Shown here piece by piece: positions 15,567 through 24,081 of a stretch of DNA of 64,000 nucleotides. The position numbers and the translations under genes are program-made. Under the pieces are notes generated by a model. The model had not been told where the DNA came from, made no database searches, and saw nothing but the letters and a program-made list of their open reading frames with translations. The DNA is from Chloroflexota bacterium (GTDB lineage Bacteria; Chloroflexota; Anaerolineae; Aggregatilineales; Phototrophicaceae), in the NCBI GenBank assembly GCA_014338005.1, contig QUBZ01000011.1:1-64000 (forward strand), given 5' to 3'. Each line of letters opens with the position of its first letter. Position 1 is the stretch's first letter.

Positions 15567-16937
15567 TCAGCCCCACGTTTCCAGCGTGTGTTTGACGGTT
15601 TGCAAAAAGGCATCCCCGGCTGCGCCGTCGGCCACGCGGTGATCGAACGTCAGTGTCACGTAGCAGCAGGGGCGAATGGCGATAGCATCGTTGATGACTT
15701 TGACGCGCTTTTCCACCACGCCCACGCCCATGATGCCGGCCTGCGGCTGGTTGATGATCGGCGCGGCCAGCAGGCTGCCGCTGACGCCGTGATTGGTGAT
15801 GGTGAACGTGCCGCCCTGCGTCTCATCCGGTTTAAGCTGGCGGCTGCGGGCGCGGTTCGACAGATCATTGATCGCCCGCGCCAGCCCGGCCAGGTTCAAA
15901 TCCTGGGCGTTTTTGATGACCGGCACGATCAGCCCTTCATCCAGTGCAACGGCCATGCCCAGGTGAACGGCATGGTGCAAGAAGATGCCCTCGTCCGTCC
16001 ACTGGGCATTGAGGTAAGGGACGGCTTGCAGCGCCGCTACCGCCGCCGCCGCGAAATAGGCCGTCAGCGTGAGGTTGACGCCCTGTTTGGCGAAAGCCTG
16101 CTTGTGCGCTTCCCGGTGCGCCAGCGCCGCCGACATATCCACTTCAAAAACGGTCGTCACGTGCGGCGCGGTGTGCAGTTTGCTCCGCACCATATGTTCG
16201 GCGATGGCACGGCGCATGTTTGAAAGCGCCACCAGTTCGCCCGGCGCGCCCTGGGGGATGGCTTCGACAGGACGCGGGCGGGCCGGCGGCGCAGGCTGTT
16301 GAACTGCCGGGCGCTTTTCACCCTCTCCGCGCGCGGGGAGGGAGGCAGGAGGAGGGGTTTCGCCATACTCAACCGTCGGTTTGAACAGGTCGCCGCTGCC
16401 AGGGCGTTCCCAGGGCGGCAGATCGTCCTGCGGGGTAAGGGGTGAGGGCTGCGCCCCGGCGGGGACATCTTTGCGAGTCTCGAGATAGGCTTCCACGTCC
16501 TTTTTGGTCACGCGGCCATTACGCCCCGTCCCTGGAATTTTCGACAGATCAAGCGCATGTTCAGCAGCCATACGCGCCACCACCGGCGTGACATGGCCGG
16601 CATACGCGCCGCCGTTGGTCATGGTTTTTTCGGATGAGGTGGGTGAGCGCATCGGGGTATGCGCCGCAGCGGGTTCGCTGTCGGCTCCGGGTTTTTCCCC
16701 CGGCTGGCCGATTTCCGCCAGCAGTACGCCGCGCTCGACGGTTTGGCCTTCCTGCACGTAAATTTTGAGCAGCACCCCGGCGGCGGGCGATGGCACCTCG
16801 GTATCCACCTTGTCGGTGCTGACTTCCAGCAGCGGCTCGTATTCGCCGACCGTATCGCCCTCGCGCTTCAGCCAGCGGCTCACCGTACCTTCGACCACAC
16901 TCTCGCCCAACTGGGGCATAATCACTTTCGTAGCCAT
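15567..16937 (-). CDS. Dihydrolipoamide acyltransferase, E2 of a 2-oxoacid dehydrogenase
   Basis: The 456-residue protein has the full E2 layout. A lipoyl domain at 1-78 carries the lipoylated Lys43 in STDKVDTEV. A peripheral-subunit-binding domain lies at about 115-152 (HVTPVVARMAAEH, GRNGRVTKKDV). A Pro/Gly-rich linker leads to the catalytic domain from about 230, with His433 and Asp437 in DHRVADGAAGD. It moves the acyl group from E1 to CoA in the cytoplasm. The E1beta and E1alpha genes lie upstream on the same strand. No E3 gene is in the window. The gene is convergent with the GH15 gene across a 98-base gap with no clear terminator. Confidence 0.93.
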   Translation of the reverse strand: MATKVIMPQLGESVVEGTVSRWLKREGDTVGEYEPLLEVSTDKVDTEVPSPAAGVLLKIYVQEGQTVERGVLLAEIGQPGEKPGADSEPAAAHTPMRSPTSSEKTMTNGGAYAGHVTPVVARMAAEHALDLSKIPGTGRNGRVTKKDVEAYLETRKDVPAGAQPSPLTPQDDLPPWERPGSGDLFKPTVEYGETPPPASLPARGEGEKRPAVQQPAPPARPRPVEAIPQGAPGELVALSNMRRAIAEHMVRSKLHTAPHVTTVFEVDMSAALAHREAHKQAFAKQGVNLTLTAYFAAAAVAALQAVPYLNAQWTDEGIFLHHAVHLGMAVALDEGLIVPVIKNAQDLNLAGLARAINDLSNRARSRQLKPDETQGGTFTITNHGVSGSLLAAPIINQPQAGIMGVGVVEKRVKVINDAIAIRPCCYVTLTFDHRVADGAAGDAFLQTVKHTLETWG

Positions 16938-16957
16938 ACAAACTCCTGAAAAGATTC

Positions 16958-17037
16958 AACACAGAGGCTCAAAGGTTCAGAGACACAGAGCAGGAGAGCC
17001 TTTTCTCCGTGTCTCTGCGTCTCCGTGCCTCTGTGTT
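16958..17037. repeat. Purine-rich palindromic intergenic repeat (CACAGAGGC... type)
   Basis: The left part (AACACAGAGGCtC ... GAGACACAGAG) and the right part (CTCCGTGTCTCTG ... GCCTCTGTGTT) are imperfect inverted copies, each built of short GAGACACAGAG-like units. Repeats of this look are scattered between genes in Chloroflexota and Cyanobacteria. It separates E2 from E1beta within the operon and would fold into a long hairpin in the mRNA. Confidence 0.75.
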
Positions 17038-17048
17038 ATGCTTTTAAA

Positions 17049-18035
17049 TTAATACTCCGCCAGGTCGCGCATGGCGGCGGCGATTTTGTCCGGGTTGGGC
17101 ATAAAAAATTCCTGCATGGTATGGGCGAACGGCACCGCCGGCACGTCCGGCCCGGCCAGGCGGCGCACCGGCGCATCCAGGTACTCGAAACCCTCATCGG
17201 CCAGCACGGCGGCTACTTCCGCGCCGTAACCCATCGTCAGGTTGTCCTCGTGGACGATCAGCGCCTTGCCGGTTTTCTGGATGCTGGTCAGAATGGCCGC
17301 TTTATCCACCGGCAGCAGGGTACGCAGATCAATCACCTCTACATCCAGGCCGTCCTCGCGGGCGACCTGTTCGGCGGCCAGCACCGTATAATGCGCCATC
17401 ATGCCGTAGGCGAAGGCCGTCAGGTCGCGCCCCTCGCGCGCTACCCGCGCCGGGCCGATGGGTACGGTGTAGTCGCCGGGCGGCACTTCCCCTTTGATCG
17501 CCCGGTAGCCCTTTTTCGGCTCGAAATACAGCACCGGGTTGGGGTCGCGGACGGCGCTTTTAAGCAACCCTTTCGCGTCGTAGGGCGTGGAGGGGATGAC
17601 CACCTTCAACCCCGGCACGTGGGTGAAAAAGGCTTCCACGCTCTGGCTGTGGTACAGCGCCCCGCTGATGCCGCCGCCGTAGGGCGCGCGGATGACCAGC
17701 GGCACGCGCCACTGCCCGCCGGAGCGGTAGTGCATCTTGGCGGCTTCGTTGACGATCTGGTTAAAGGCCGGGTGGATGAAGTCCGCGAACTGTATTTCGC
17801 AGATCGGGCGCAGGTCGGCCAGCGCCGCACCGATGCCGATGGCGACAATCGAAAGCTCCGCCAGCGGCGAATCCACCACGCGCGTGCCGCCGTATTTGTC
17901 GTACAGCCCCTGCGTGGCGCGGAACACGCCGCCGCGTTTGCCCACGTCCTCGCCGGTGATGAACACACGCGGGTCGCGTTCCAGTTCTTCATCCATCGCC
18001 TGTTTGATGGCGTCAATAAGGGTCAAAACAGTCAT
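17049..18035 (-). CDS. 2-oxoacid dehydrogenase E1 component, beta subunit
   Basis: The 328-residue protein matches the transketolase-like beta subunit: FITGEDVGKRGGVFRATQGL at about 25-44, VVDSPLAELSIVAIGIGAAL, and the Tyr/Gly-rich RAPYGGGISGALYHSQS active-site region, then the C-terminal transketolase domain (VIDLRTLLPVDKAAI, VHEDNLTMGYGAEVAA). With E1alpha it binds thiamine diphosphate and decarboxylates the oxoacid. The match is closest in style to branched-chain oxoacid dehydrogenases, in line with the E1alpha partner, but pyruvate or acetoin cannot be excluded. Confidence 0.92.
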   Translation of the reverse strand: MTVLTLIDAIKQAMDEELERDPRVFITGEDVGKRGGVFRATQGLYDKYGGTRVVDSPLAELSIVAIGIGAALADLRPICEIQFADFIHPAFNQIVNEAAKMHYRSGGQWRVPLVIRAPYGGGISGALYHSQSVEAFFTHVPGLKVVIPSTPYDAKGLLKSAVRDPNPVLYFEPKKGYRAIKGEVPPGDYTVPIGPARVAREGRDLTAFAYGMMAHYTVLAAEQVAREDGLDVEVIDLRTLLPVDKAAILTSIQKTGKALIVHEDNLTMGYGAEVAAVLADEGFEYLDAPVRRLAGPDVPAVPFAHTMQEFFMPNPDKIAAAMRDLAEY

Positions 18036-18058
18036 AAACGCTGAGTCCTTGCCTAAAA

Positions 18059-18149
18059 GTCGTTAGTCAGCAGTCGTTAATCAGCAGTCGTTAGTCATGA
18101 ACGACTATTCATCGTTTTCCGACTATGAACTGGAGACTAATGACTAGAG
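18059..18149. repeat. Three tandem 14-bp units plus inverted copies of the motif
   Basis: GTCGTTAGTCAGCA (18059-18072) is followed by GTCGTTAATCAGCA (18073-18086) and GTCGTTAGTCATGA (18087-18100). The inverted motif GACTAATGACTA occurs at 18135-18146. A related inverted copy, CGACTAATGACTAAC, lies at 2570-2584 in front of the UbiX-type gene. This marks a small dispersed intergenic repeat family. It fills the gap between E1alpha and E1beta. Confidence 0.7.
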
Positions 18150-18152
18150 CCT

Positions 18153-19184
18153 TCAGTCCGCATACACCTCACCGAGCGCGTCGGTTTCGTCGGGATCAGG
18201 CGCGGCTTCGGCGGCGTGTTGAGCGTGATCAACGGCGGCGCGGGCGCGGGTTTCGTACTCGTCCAGCTGCTCCTGGGTCAGAATGCCCTCATCCATCAGG
18301 TGTTTTTCAAAACGCAGGATGGGGTCTTTTTTCTTCCATTCTTCGACTTCCTCACGGCTGCGGTAGCTGCGGTCGTCGTCGTCGGACGAATGCGGGACAG
18401 GGCGGTAAGTTTTGGCTTCTACCAACGTAGGGCCTTCGCCGCGATAGGCGCGCTGCGCGGCCTCGGCCATAACGTCGTATACGGCCAGCACGTCGTTGCC
18501 GTCCACCCACACGCCCTTAACGCCGTAAGCGGCGGCGCGGTCGGCCACATGCGGGACGGCCATCTGGCCTTCCAGCGGGACGCTGATAGCATACAGGTTA
18601 TTCTGCACCAGGCAGATGAAAGGCAGCCGGTGAACGCCGGCCCAGTTCATGCCTTCGTGCCATTCGCCCTGGCTGGTCGAACCCTCGCCCAGGCAGGCCA
18701 GCGCCAGGCGCGGCTGGCTCGTATCGTCGGGGTCAAGCAGGCCGGTCTGCTGTTTGTATTTGATGGCAAAGGCCAGCCCGGCGGCCTGCGGGACCTGGGT
18801 GGCGACCGGGGACGAGCCGCTGATGATGTTCAACTTTTTACTGCCGAAGTGGCTGGGCATCTGGCGGGCTTTGCTGCTGTATTCGTCTTTTTTCCCAAAC
18901 AGGCTCATCATAAAATCGGTCGGCGTGATGCCCAGCGCCAGCGCCAGCGCCAGATCGCGGTAATACGGATGCACGTAATCCACACCGCGATTGATGGCAA
19001 ACGCCGCACCCACCTGAGCGCCTTCATGACCCATGCCGCTGATGTGAAATGCGATTTTGCCCTGCCGGTGCAGCGCCCAGGCGCGTTCGTCCAGGCGGCG
19101 GCTGAGCAGCATCAGCCAGAACATCTCCAACAACTGCTCCGGCTTGAGCCGGGCCGAAGGGCACGCAAAAATCCTGGTTGCCAT
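18153..19184 (-). CDS. 2-oxoacid dehydrogenase E1 component, alpha subunit (branched-chain type)
   Basis: The 343-residue protein has the thiamine-diphosphate motif as GEGSTSQGEWHEG (166-178) ending with NN at 195-196. HISGMGHEGAQVG (47-59) and the HFGSKKLNIISGSSPVATQ segment resemble branched-chain 2-oxoacid dehydrogenase alpha subunits. Together with E1beta and E2 it should convert Val/Leu/Ile-derived oxoacids to acyl-CoA. The methylcrotonyl-CoA-carboxylase-like beta subunit at 39-41 kb would act further down leucine breakdown, though it is not linked. It is the first gene of the minus-strand set. Confidence 0.92.
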   Translation of the reverse strand: MATRIFACPSARLKPEQLLEMFWLMLLSRRLDERAWALHRQGKIAFHISGMGHEGAQVGAAFAINRGVDYVHPYYRDLALALALGITPTDFMMSLFGKKDEYSSKARQMPSHFGSKKLNIISGSSPVATQVPQAAGLAFAIKYKQQTGLLDPDDTSQPRLALACLGEGSTSQGEWHEGMNWAGVHRLPFICLVQNNLYAISVPLEGQMAVPHVADRAAAYGVKGVWVDGNDVLAVYDVMAEAAQRAYRGEGPTLVEAKTYRPVPHSSDDDDRSYRSREEVEEWKKKDPILRFEKHLMDEGILTQEQLDEYETRARAAVDHAQHAAEAAPDPDETDALGEVYAD

Positions 19185-19462
19185 TCCAACTCCTTTAAAT
19201 CACGTTCCAGATAGAAGGGAAAGTTCTGATTTTAATATTGTGAAAATTAGAACTAGTAAATCACCACCGAGGCAATTTACAACGGGCTAACATTTTTTAT
19301 TATAGGCATTTTGCTGTAATTTACCTAACAAAAAATCGTCAATATGCCTAAAACCAGGTCGAAGGTTCGCATTTTGAGCGATTCGCCCGGAACACGACCG
19401 GCGGCGCGGGTGCGCCTGGCCGAACGGTGGCATAATAACAGCAGATGATCGGGGGTGTGCCG
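19185..19462. other. Divergent intergenic region, AT-rich
   Basis: No gene is seen here. The part from about 19210 to 19350 is AT-rich, and a TATAAT reads on the minus strand at 19304-19299, about 115 bases before E1alpha, without a convincing -35. Promoters for E1alpha and for the rightward gene probably lie here. Confidence 0.4.
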
Positions 19463-20479
19463 ATGGATATTCTGCGACGATTTTTCGACAGCTTTATCGG
19501 CGGCAGCGCGCCGCACCCGCTGGAGATGAGCGGCGCGTTTCCCGGCTTTGGCCCGGAACCCGACCCCGCCGACCAGCCGGAGCCGGTTTACCGCAGGGTG
19601 CTGATGATTACCCATAACCCGGTGCTGCGAACCCAGGGCGGGCGCACCGTCAGGGAATATTTTCGGTGGAACGACCCCGACGATCTGGCGGCGGATTATA
19701 TAGACGACCTGCACTGGGCCAGCTACGGTTATGCCCGTTACGAGATCGTCGAACGCCTGGTGGTGGACGGCTACCCGGTGAAGGCCGACGGCTTCCGGTA
19801 CGACGAAACCACCTACCTGCAAGCCTGGCGCGAGCGGCGTTTTCACCAGCCGGATGGCGTAGACTACCTGGCGCTGGCGCGGGAATTCCGCATAGTGGAG
19901 CGCGTTAGCGACGGCGCGATAGATGAAGTGTGGCTGTTCGGCCACCCCTATGGGGGTTATTACGAATCGATCATGGCCGGGCCGGGCGCGTTCTGGTGCA
20001 ACGCGCCTCCGCTGGCCGGGACGGAACAGGCCGCGCGGCGTTTCGTCATCATGGGTTTTAACTTCGAGCGCGGCGTAGGCGAAATGCTGGAAGACCTGGG
20101 CCACCGCGCCGAATCCATTCTGGGGCGGGTGTTCGCCGGTGTGCCAAAAAACGCCAACCTGTGGGAGCGGTTCACCCGTCACGAGCGAACCCATCCAGGC
20201 CGCGCCGAGTGTGGCAATGTGCATTTTGCCCCCAACAGTGACCGCGATTATGACTGGGGCAATCCGCGCCCCGTCAAAAGCGGCTGTGACGACTGGTACG
20301 CCTACCCGAAACTGACCGGCGACCGCCGGCGCTGGGTGGACTGCCGCGAGTGGGGCAGCGGGGACATCCGGCTGCATCATCTGTGGTGGCTGCGGCATCT
20401 GCCCCACGCCGCCGGGACGATGGACGGCATCGCCCACAACTGGTGGCAGTATATCATTGACCCGAATACAATTGGCTGA
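19463..20479 (+). CDS. Conserved-looking hypothetical protein, unassigned
   Basis: I do not recognise this 338-residue protein. It has no signal peptide after the first residues and is rich in Trp, Tyr, Asp, His and Arg. Motif-like stretches are YRRVLMITHNPVLRTQGGRT, VWLFGHPYGGYYESIMAGPG, FWCNAPPL, FTRHERTHPGRAECGNVHF and HHLWWLRHLPH. The dense His/Asp/Cys content would suit a metal-binding or secreted-enzyme-like fold, but that is a guess. The start at 19463 (MDILRRFF) has a GGGGG run about 10 bases upstream; an ATG at 19445 is also in frame. It stands alone with the opposite direction to E1alpha. Confidence 0.75.
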   Translation: MDILRRFFDSFIGGSAPHPLEMSGAFPGFGPEPDPADQPEPVYRRVLMITHNPVLRTQGGRTVREYFRWNDPDDLAADYIDDLHWASYGYARYEIVERLVVDGYPVKADGFRYDETTYLQAWRERRFHQPDGVDYLALAREFRIVERVSDGAIDEVWLFGHPYGGYYESIMAGPGAFWCNAPPLAGTEQAARRFVIMGFNFERGVGEMLEDLGHRAESILGRVFAGVPKNANLWERFTRHERTHPGRAECGNVHFAPNSDRDYDWGNPRPVKSGCDDWYAYPKLTGDRRRWVDCREWGSGDIRLHHLWWLRHLPHAAGTMDGIAHNWWQYIIDPNTIG

Positions 20480-20670
20480 TGCGCGCCGCGTCCGCCGCCC
20501 GGCAAACCAGCGGTATCTTGTGCAATATGCCCTTAAAAAGAGCGGTTTTGTTGAGCGAAAACCACAAATATGTGACACTATTCACTATCGGCGGGCCGCC
20601 AAACCATGCCATAATGGATATAAATGGAGACAGGCGCAACCGCCTGCGCCTCGTTCAGGAGGCATAACCA

Positions 20671-21891
20671 ATGGTTAACTGGAACGATAAATTCGCCGAA
20701 CGCACCGCCTACATGAAACGTTCGACCATCCGCGAAATCCTCAAGCTCACGCAGAGGCCGGAGGTGATTTCTTTCGCCGGCGGCCTGCCTGCCCCGGAGC
20801 TGTTCCCGCTGGAGCGCGTCCAGGCAGCCGCCCGCGCGGTGCTGGAACAGCGCGGCCAGCAGGCGCTCCAGTACAGCACGACCGAAGGCTGCGACGAACT
20901 GCGCGATTGGGTGGCGGCGCGCCTGTCGCGCGGCGGCCTGACGATCACCCGCGATAACGTATTGATCGTCAGCGGCGCGCAGCAGGCGATTGATCTGGTC
21001 GGGCGCGTGCTGCTGGATGACGGCGATACGGTCGTGCTGGAAAACCCGACTTATCTGGGGATGCTGGCCGCCTGGCGGCCCTATAACCTGCATTATTCGG
21101 TCATCCCCACCGACGCCGACGGCCTGCTGGTAGACCGGCTGGATAAGGTGCTGGTGCGCCGCCCGAAACTGATCTATCTGGTGCCGAACTTCCAGAATCC
21201 GCAGGGCATCACGCTCAGTTGGGAGCGGCGCGAGCAGTTGGTCGAATGTCTGGTCGAATACGGCGCGGTGGTCATCGAAGACAACCCCTACGGCGAGCTG
21301 CGTTACAGCGGCAGCCATATCCCGTCGCTGTACGAATTTGACGCCAGCTGCCGGGGCAGCCGGTCGCTGGACGGCCACGTGATTTACGCCGGCACGTTCT
21401 CAAAAATCCTCGCGCCGGGGCTGCGTCTGGGCTGGGTGGCCGCGCCGACCCCGGTTATCGAAAAGCTGGTGCAGGCCAAACAGGGGGCGGATTTGCAGTC
21501 CGGCACGCTGTCGCAGCTTGTGGCCTACGAAACATGCAAAGACGGTTTCATCGAAGAGCATATCGAGCGGCTGCGCGCCGTTTATCGCCAGCGCCGTGAC
21601 CTGATGCTGGCGGCAATGGAGGAATTTTTCCCGCAGGAAGCCCGCTGGTCGAAACCCGAAGGCGGCCTGTTCCTGATGGTCAGCCTGCCGGAATTTTTAG
21701 ACGCTTCCGACCTGCTTAAAGAGGCCATCAACCGGCAGGTCGCGTTCGTGCCGGGGCAGGATTTCCACGTCGAAGGTGGGTACAATACCTTCCGGCTCAA
21801 TTTCTCGAACGCGCAGCCGGCCCAAATCGAAGAAGGCATCCGGCGGTTGGGGCGGTTGTTAAAGGATGTGGTCGTTCGCCAGCCGGTTTAG
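20671..21891 (+). CDS. PLP-dependent aminotransferase, class I/II (2-aminoadipate / MocR-like fold)
   Basis: The 406-residue protein is of fold type I. VISFAGGLPAPELFP at 32-46 is typical of the LysN/2-aminoadipate transaminase group. The substrate-binding Asn/Asp and Tyr lie in VPNFQNPQG and VIEDNPYGEL, and the PLP Lys245 is in GTFSKILAPGLRLGW. It transfers an amino group between an amino acid and a 2-oxoacid; candidates are 2-aminoadipate, aromatic or branched-chain amino acids. There is no N-terminal GntR domain. An AGGAGG site precedes the start. The 190 bases before the gene show nothing else. Confidence 0.9.
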   Translation: MVNWNDKFAERTAYMKRSTIREILKLTQRPEVISFAGGLPAPELFPLERVQAAARAVLEQRGQQALQYSTTEGCDELRDWVAARLSRGGLTITRDNVLIVSGAQQAIDLVGRVLLDDGDTVVLENPTYLGMLAAWRPYNLHYSVIPTDADGLLVDRLDKVLVRRPKLIYLVPNFQNPQGITLSWERREQLVECLVEYGAVVIEDNPYGELRYSGSHIPSLYEFDASCRGSRSLDGHVIYAGTFSKILAPGLRLGWVAAPTPVIEKLVQAKQGADLQSGTLSQLVAYETCKDGFIEEHIERLRAVYRQRRDLMLAAMEEFFPQEARWSKPEGGLFLMVSLPEFLDASDLLKEAINRQVAFVPGQDFHVEGGYNTFRLNFSNAQPAQIEEGIRRLGRLLKDVVVRQPV

Positions 21892-21905
21892 GCGCGTTGG
21901 CCGGG

Positions 21906-22235
21906 TCAGTGGGCGAAGAAGCCGAAATCCACATAGTAACAGGTCTGCGTTTCGCCGCAAACAGTTTCACCATGCTGCTTGAAGATGAACACGCGCGGGT
22001 TGTGGCGTTTCATCTTCTTTTTAAGCGTGTTCCACTGCGAATTGGACGGCTGCTGCCGACCTTCCGCCAGGACGAAATAAGCCGGGTCGAAAACAGCGCG
22101 GTAGCTGCCGTCCGGGCGGCTTTCCAGCCGGCGCAAGTAAGTGGTTTTACCCGCCGGGTCGCGGCTGAAAATCTCCCGCAGATAGGCCATCACTGCCGCT
22201 TCGGGGCGCGGCACAAAAGCCGGTAAATCCTGCAT
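21906..22235 (-). CDS. Small hypothetical protein
   Basis: The 109-residue protein is not recognised. It starts at 22235 with GAGGG about seven bases before the ATG; an upstream in-frame start at 22295 looks like leader. Visible features are a Pro/Ala N-terminus (MQDLPAFVPRPEAAVMAYL), a basic middle (NTLKKKMKRHNPRVFIF) and a Tyr/Phe-rich end (CYYVDFGFF). No membrane segment is seen. It is convergent with the aminotransferase gene and divergent from the binding-protein gene. Confidence 0.6.
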   Translation of the reverse strand: MQDLPAFVPRPEAAVMAYLREIFSRDPAGKTTYLRRLESRPDGSYRAVFDPAYFVLAEGRQQPSNSQWNTLKKKMKRHNPRVFIFKQHGETVCGETQTCYYVDFGFFAH

Positions 22236-22300
22236 TATGTTCCCTCGCTGAATTTTATCCATTATAATCCTGTCGGTCTTTCTACAGGGAGGCACGGATT

Positions 22301-23626
22301 ATGCTGATCGGGATGCAAGCGAAAACGGGGCTGAAGCGGTTCGGCTGTTTCGCCGCGCTGGCGTGCATGGCGGCGCTGCTGGCCGCCTGCGGGGGCGAAG
22401 CGGCCACAACCATCGAACCCCTCGACGCGCCGACGCTGCTTCCGCCCACGCCCACGCCGGCTCCCACACCCACTTTTTCGCCCACACCTGCCGGCCCCAC
22501 CGCGCTGCTGGTGTGGTGGCCGGAGCCGCTTGCCCCGGTGGGTGATGTTGCGGCAGCGGCGGTACTTTCCGCCCAGATCGAAGCCTTTGAGCAGGCTCAT
22601 GCTGATATTATGATCGAATCGCGCCTGAAAAAGCCCAAAGACGTGGGCGGCATTATGGAAACCCTGCGCGTCGCCAGCGCCGTCGCGCCGGGCGCACTGC
22701 CGGATTTAACACTGCTGCGGCGCGAAGACCTGCTGGTGGCCGTCCAGTCCGGGCTGGTGCAGCCGCTCGAAGGGCTGGTTTCGTCCGCCATCCTCGGCAG
22801 CCTGTACACGGCGGCGCTGGAACTGGGCCAGGTGAACGGACAGCTTTACGGCCTGCCTTACATCCTGGACGTGAATCACATCGCTTATCGGGGCGATTTT
22901 CTCAGCGACGAGTTCGCGCTGTTCGAGACCGTGCTGGCGCGGGGGCGGCGGTTTGTCTTTGCCGCCGGCAATCCCAACGCTATCAGCGGCGTTTTCCTGA
23001 CACAGTATCTTTCGGCGGGCGGCAGCCTGTCGGACATCAGCCTGGGGGAAATCAACTCGAACGCGCTGGAGGCCGCGCTGCGGTTTTACGAACAGGCCGC
23101 CGCTGCCGGGCTGGTGGACCCAGCGGTGCTAACGTTTGCATCCGCCGATGATTACGTGGCTGCCCTGCGCGACGGCACGCTGGATGCCGGGGTGGTTTCG
23201 TCCACGGTCTACCTTAATCTGGCAGCGGACGATCCCGGACTGGCTTTTGCGCCTGTCCCGATGCAAGCCGGGCAGCCGACCACGCTGCTGAACGGCTGGC
23301 TGTGGGTCATCACCACCGCCAACGCCGACCGCAAGATGATGGCTGCCGCTTTTCTGGAATGGATGATGGAAGCCGGAGGACAGGCCGACTACACCGAGGC
23401 CATTCACATGCTGCCTTCGCAGCGGGCCGCCATGCGCCAGCTTGACATCAACCCGCTTTATGTGGACTTTGTGACACAACTGCTGGGGAATGCCATTTTG
23501 CTGCCGCCGGAGATCGGCAGCAGCCCCACCGCCCGCGCCATGCAAAACGCGCTGGCAGCGGTTTTAAGCGGCCAGCGCAGCGCCGAGCAGGCGGCTCAGG
23601 ATGTCCTGAACCAGCTTTCCGGCTGA
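22301..23626 (+). CDS. Sugar-type ABC substrate-binding lipoprotein, orphan
   Basis: The 441-residue protein has a lipoprotein signal with lipobox LLAAC (Cys30), then a Pro/Thr stalk (TPTPAPTPTFSPTPAG), then a family-1 solute-binding domain: LLVWWPEP, LPDLTLLRREDLLVAV, QLYGLPYILDVNHIAY, NGWLWVITTANADRKMMAAAFLEWM. It would be tethered outside the membrane and bind an oligosaccharide. No permease or ATPase gene adjoins it, so it either feeds a distant transporter or acts as a sugar sensor. GGGAGG lies nine bases before the ATG. Confidence 0.85.
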   Translation: MLIGMQAKTGLKRFGCFAALACMAALLAACGGEAATTIEPLDAPTLLPPTPTPAPTPTFSPTPAGPTALLVWWPEPLAPVGDVAAAAVLSAQIEAFEQAHADIMIESRLKKPKDVGGIMETLRVASAVAPGALPDLTLLRREDLLVAVQSGLVQPLEGLVSSAILGSLYTAALELGQVNGQLYGLPYILDVNHIAYRGDFLSDEFALFETVLARGRRFVFAAGNPNAISGVFLTQYLSAGGSLSDISLGEINSNALEAALRFYEQAAAAGLVDPAVLTFASADDYVAALRDGTLDAGVVSSTVYLNLAADDPGLAFAPVPMQAGQPTTLLNGWLWVITTANADRKMMAAAFLEWMMEAGGQADYTEAIHMLPSQRAAMRQLDINPLYVDFVTQLLGNAILLPPEIGSSPTARAMQNALAAVLSGQRSAEQAAQDVLNQLSG

Positions 23627-23632
23627 TTTCAT

Positions 23633-23995
23633 TCACCGCACGCTGGCCGAACCGAGCGCCAGCTTGAGTTTGTCCAGGTTGATCGGTTTGGCGAGATACC
23701 CGTTCGCGCCGGCGGCTTCAGCTTCTCTGGTCAGCGGCGGCGAATAGGCCGAGATCATGATGATCTTCAGGTGGCGCGTCTGGGCATTACGGCGCAGTTC
23801 GCGGCACAGATCAAGCCCATTGGAGTCCGGCAGCATGATGTCAAGCAGAATCGCTTCCGGGTCTTCGTAGGCCAGTTTGTCCCACATCTGCCGCCCGGAC
23901 ATCGCCCCGACGGGCTGGTGGCCGATCAAGTTGAGGAAGCTGCTCAGCATTTCGATGGTCAGGTGTTCGTCGTCTACAATGAGAACTTTCGCCAT
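23633..23995 (-). CDS. Single-domain response regulator (CheY-like)
   Basis: The 120-residue protein is a complete receiver domain with nothing attached: acidic pocket Asp8-Asp9 (VLIVDDE), phosphoacceptor Asp52 (LLDIMLPDSNG) and Lys103 (LAKPIN). The start is at 23995 (MAKVLIVDD); an upstream in-frame start adds 21 unlikely residues. It should relay phosphate from a histidine kinase to a partner protein. No kinase gene is next to it, so the partner is unknown. Confidence 0.9.
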   Translation of the reverse strand: MAKVLIVDDEHLTIEMLSSFLNLIGHQPVGAMSGRQMWDKLAYEDPEAILLDIMLPDSNGLDLCRELRRNAQTRHLKIIMISAYSPPLTREAEAAGANGYLAKPINLDKLKLALGSASVR

Positions 23996-24081
23996 AAGTT
24001 GGTTTTCCGTTAGTGTGCGTAACCTAAGTGTAACGAAAGAATGCCTCGTTCGACCCATGACGTTAGTCGGGGCGAAGGGAT

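Noticed and set aside
17025-18044. Plus-strand frame of about 339 residues opposite E1beta
   Set aside because: It mirrors a well-supported E1beta gene and has no domain pattern.
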